Source: Mycetocola zhadangensis
GTDB taxonomy: Bacteria > Actinomycetota > Actinomycetes > Actinomycetales > Microbacteriaceae
Length of the DNA: 64,000 nt
NCBI RefSeq assembly: GCF_003668565.1
Contig: NZ_RCWJ01000002.1
Span: 496,001 to 560,000 of the forward strand
Direction: 5' to 3'
A model generated the notes under the pieces. That model was not told where the DNA came from, made no database searches, and worked only from the letters and a program-made list of their open reading frames with translations. The translations under genes and the position numbers were made by a program. The number at the start of each line of letters is the position of its first letter. The first letter of the stretch is position 1. Positions 62,302 to 64,000 of the stretch are shown here, piece after piece.

Positions 62302-63288
62302 ATGAAAACAGGTAAAAAAGTCACGCTCTTCGCGGCTGTGGCCGCGTTGTCGCTCAGTCTTGCCGGCTGTTCAGGTGCCGGTGACGCCGCAGAAGCAGGC
62401 GGGTCAGACGACGGGGAGATCACCATCGCGCTGGTGTCGAAAGGCTTCCAGCACCAGTTCTGGCAGGCCGTCAAGCAGGGAGCCGAGCAGCGGGCTGAGG
62501 AGCTCGGTGTGACAGTGACGTTCGACGGCCCAGCCGCAGAGACCGAAATCGACGGCCAGCTGCAGATGTTGCAGGCAGCCATCGATAAGAAACCGGATGC
62601 CATCGGTTTCGCTGCTCTCGACCCTGAAGCGTGTATTCCGCTGTACGAAAATGCGGAAGCAGCAGGCATCCCCGTCGTTGAGTTCGACGCGGGTTGCTCG
62701 AGTGATTATGGGCAGGCCATCGCCAAAACAGACAGCCTCGGTGCCGGCGCGCTCGCCGCCGACCGTATGGCTGAACTCATCGGCGGGGAAGGTGAGGTCG
62801 CCATCGTCGGCCACAGCCAAATCAACTCGACGGGTGTCGAGCGCCGTGACGGCTTCATCGATCGCATCGAGTCGGAGTACCCCGATATCGAAATCGTCGA
62901 CACCCAGTATGGTGACGGAGACCACCTCAAGTCGGCAGACATCGCCAAGACGATGATCCAGGCACACCCTGACCTCAAGGGCATCTACGGCACCAACGAG
63001 GGGTCCGCTATCGGAGTCGTCAACGCAGTCGGGGAGCTTGGACTTGGTGAGGACGAACTGACCATTGTTGGGTTCGACTCCGGCCAGGCACAGCTTGACG
63101 CCATCTCGGACGGGACCATGGCCGGTGCCATCACCCAGAACCCGATCGGTATCGGTGAGGAGGTCGTTCAGGCCGCGTACGACATCATCAACGGCGACAC
63201 GCCAGAAGAGGTCATCGACACAGGCTATTTCTGGTACGACGCCGCCAACATCGAAGACGAGGAGATCGCCGCGGTCCTCTATAAGTAA
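62302..63288 (+). CDS. Ribose-type sugar-binding lipoprotein
   Basis: This 328-residue periplasmic-binding-like lipoprotein (signal LSLAGC, Cys23) belongs to the RbsB group: IALVSKGFQHQFWQAVKQGAEQRAEELG, VEFDAGCSSDYGQAIAKTDSLGAG and IVGFDSGQAQLDAISDGTMAGAITQNPIGIG. The sugar is not determined; the neighbouring ribokinase-like and KDPG-type genes are the only clues. GGAG lies nine bases before ATG 62302. A 175-bp spacer separates it from the permease. Confidence 0.93.
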   Translation: MKTGKKVTLFAAVAALSLSLAGCSGAGDAAEAGGSDDGEITIALVSKGFQHQFWQAVKQGAEQRAEELGVTVTFDGPAAETEIDGQLQMLQAAIDKKPDAIGFAALDPEACIPLYENAEAAGIPVVEFDAGCSSDYGQAIAKTDSLGAGALAADRMAELIGGEGEVAIVGHSQINSTGVERRDGFIDRIESEYPDIEIVDTQYGDGDHLKSADIAKTMIQAHPDLKGIYGTNEGSAIGVVNAVGELGLGEDELTIVGFDSGQAQLDAISDGTMAGAITQNPIGIGEEVVQAAYDIINGDTPEEVIDTGYFWYDAANIEDEEIAAVLYK

Positions 63289-63306
63289 CGCCACATCACC
63301 AGGCAA

Positions 63307-63341
63307 CAAGGCCCCTTCCCGGTTTTCGGGAAGGGGCCTTG
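63307..63341 (+). terminator. Terminator after the sugar-binding protein gene
   Basis: A 15-bp perfect stem (63307-63321 with 63327-63341) has a 5-nt loop and is followed by TTT. It lies between convergent genes and may act both ways. Confidence 0.9.
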
Positions 63342-63367
63342 TTTCGTCCAAACGAAGGGCTTGTGAT

Positions 63368-64000
63368 TTATCTCGTGAGTAGGGCGTCCACGTCGTCTCG
63401 GTGCGGCAGACTCGGCGACGCGCCTCGGCGCGTGACGGTGAGGGCACCGGCACCCATCGCGCGGGCGATCGCATCGTGCAGGTCGAGGCCTCCGGCGAGA
63501 GAGGCACCGAGGTATCCGGCGAACGCGTCACCAGCGGCCGTGGTGTCGACCGCATCGACGGGAATCGAGATGAAGCGCTCGACACGGTCGGCAGTGACGA
63601 GCACCGCTCCAGCAGCCGCCATCGTGATGAGGGCACTCTTAGCGCCCCTCGCCGTGAACCAGCGGCCAGCATCGATTGCGGATGCCTCATCGGTCACAGC
63701 GATACCGGTGAGGATTGACGCTTCTGTCTCATTCGGGGTGACGATGTCGACGAGCGGCCAGATCGCTTCATCGAGTGTCGCGGCAGGCGCAGGGTCGAGG
63801 ATGACGGTGAGCCCGGCATCGTGAGCCTTGCGAATTGAGTACTGGGTGAGCGCCCACGGGATCTCGAGCTGAGTGAGCAGAACCCGGCAGGACGAACCGA
63901 GGGCGCTGAACGCCGCGTCGACCTGTTCCTCGCAGAGTGACGAATTGGCGAGCGGAACCATCACTATGTCGTTCTCGCCTGAGTCGTCCACACGAATGTG
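63368..64000 (-). CDS. Ribokinase/PfkB-family sugar kinase, C-terminal part (5' end beyond window)
   Basis: The frame is open to the right edge, so the N-terminal third is missing. Visible are LTVILDPAPAATLDEAIWPLVDIVTPNETEASILTG and the catalytic anion-hole and base motif DTTAAGDAFAGYL (Asp of GD). The match is best to ribokinase. It converges on the sugar ABC operon and probably phosphorylates the imported sugar. Confidence 0.92.
   Translation of the reverse strand, partial: HIRVDDSGENDIVMVPLANSSLCEEQVDAAFSALGSSCRVLLTQLEIPWALTQYSIRKAHDAGLTVILDPAPAATLDEAIWPLVDIVTPNETEASILTGIAVTDEASAIDAGRWFTARGAKSALITMAAAGAVLVTADRVERFISIPVDAVDTTAAGDAFAGYLGASLAGGLDLHDAIARAMGAGALTVTRRGASPSLPHRDDVDALLTR

Noticed and set aside
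62404-63690. 428-codon open frame opposite the sugar-binding protein and across the terminator
   Set aside because: It covers the lipoprotein gene, a strong terminator and the kinase start in antisense; composition is that of a shadow frame.

Overview
The window (about 62% GC by eye, dense genes, GTG/TTG starts, many leaderless transcripts) looks like chromosomal DNA of a high-GC actinobacterium. The gene set fits Microbacteriaceae or a close relative: a DnaB fragment, actinobacterial bifunctional Dcd, DUF1918 and DUF4383 proteins, a CopD-CtaG fusion, a Znu/Zur cluster and cysteine-free ribosomal proteins. It is mostly ordinary core and accessory chromosome. I see no transposase, integrase, phage structural genes, rRNA operon or CRISPR array. 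The only RNA gene I can support is one tRNA-Gly(CCC).

Layout. 1-8.4 kb: 3' part of dnaB, a YefM-YoeB toxin-antitoxin pair with a palindromic operator, small membrane proteins, the LMW tyrosine phosphatase-purB operon, and a two-gene unit (helical protein plus lipase-like protein) that resembles a type VII secretion substrate pair. 8.4-13.8 kb: a HisC/aromatic aminotransferase and the E1alpha-E1beta-E2 genes of a 2-oxo acid dehydrogenase (no E3), then a protein with a glycine-rich repeat tail. 14-18.4 kb: a glycine-betaine ABC system with a CBS-bearing ATPase, a fused permease-binding protein and a second free binding lipoprotein. 18.4-22.5 kb: zinc uptake (ZnuA-ZnuC-ZnuB), a Fur-family regulator and the cysteine-poor L28-L33-S14 genes, headed by a Zur-like palindrome on a clear promoter. 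22.6-26 kb: a beta-phosphoglucomutase-like HAD enzyme with a GH65 disaccharide phosphorylase. 26-35 kb: HU, CopD-CtaG, a PIF1/RecD-like helicase, an acyl-CoA ligase, a heme oxygenase with a DtxR-like site, and small membrane proteins. 35-39 kb: an LLM flavin enzyme translationally coupled to a trehalose-synthase-like GH13 enzyme, then a serine-hydrolase-like lipoprotein that has lost its catalytic residues. 39-48 kb: housekeeping and hypothetical genes (DinB-like, USP, SDR, Nudix, EEP, VOC, NhaA). 48-52 kb: an MHS-family transporter with an aromatic-acid hydroxylase. 52-57 kb: tRNA-Gly, dcd, a PEP-mutase-like enzyme and a MinD/ParA-like ATPase with hexanucleotide repeats. 57-64 kb: SDR, KDPG-type aldolase and a ribose-type sugar ABC operon facing a ribokinase cut by the right edge.

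Two window-wide patterns stand out. First, at least ten genes have a TANNNT-like -10 box exactly six bases before the start codon, the signature of leaderless transcription; this fixes several start codons. Second, the octamer CGGATGCC is heavily over-represented on both strands (about 29 by-eye hits against roughly 4 expected), often extended to CGGATGCCACG, enriched between genes and used in terminator hairpins. That resembles the behaviour of DNA uptake sequences and is the most unusual signal here.
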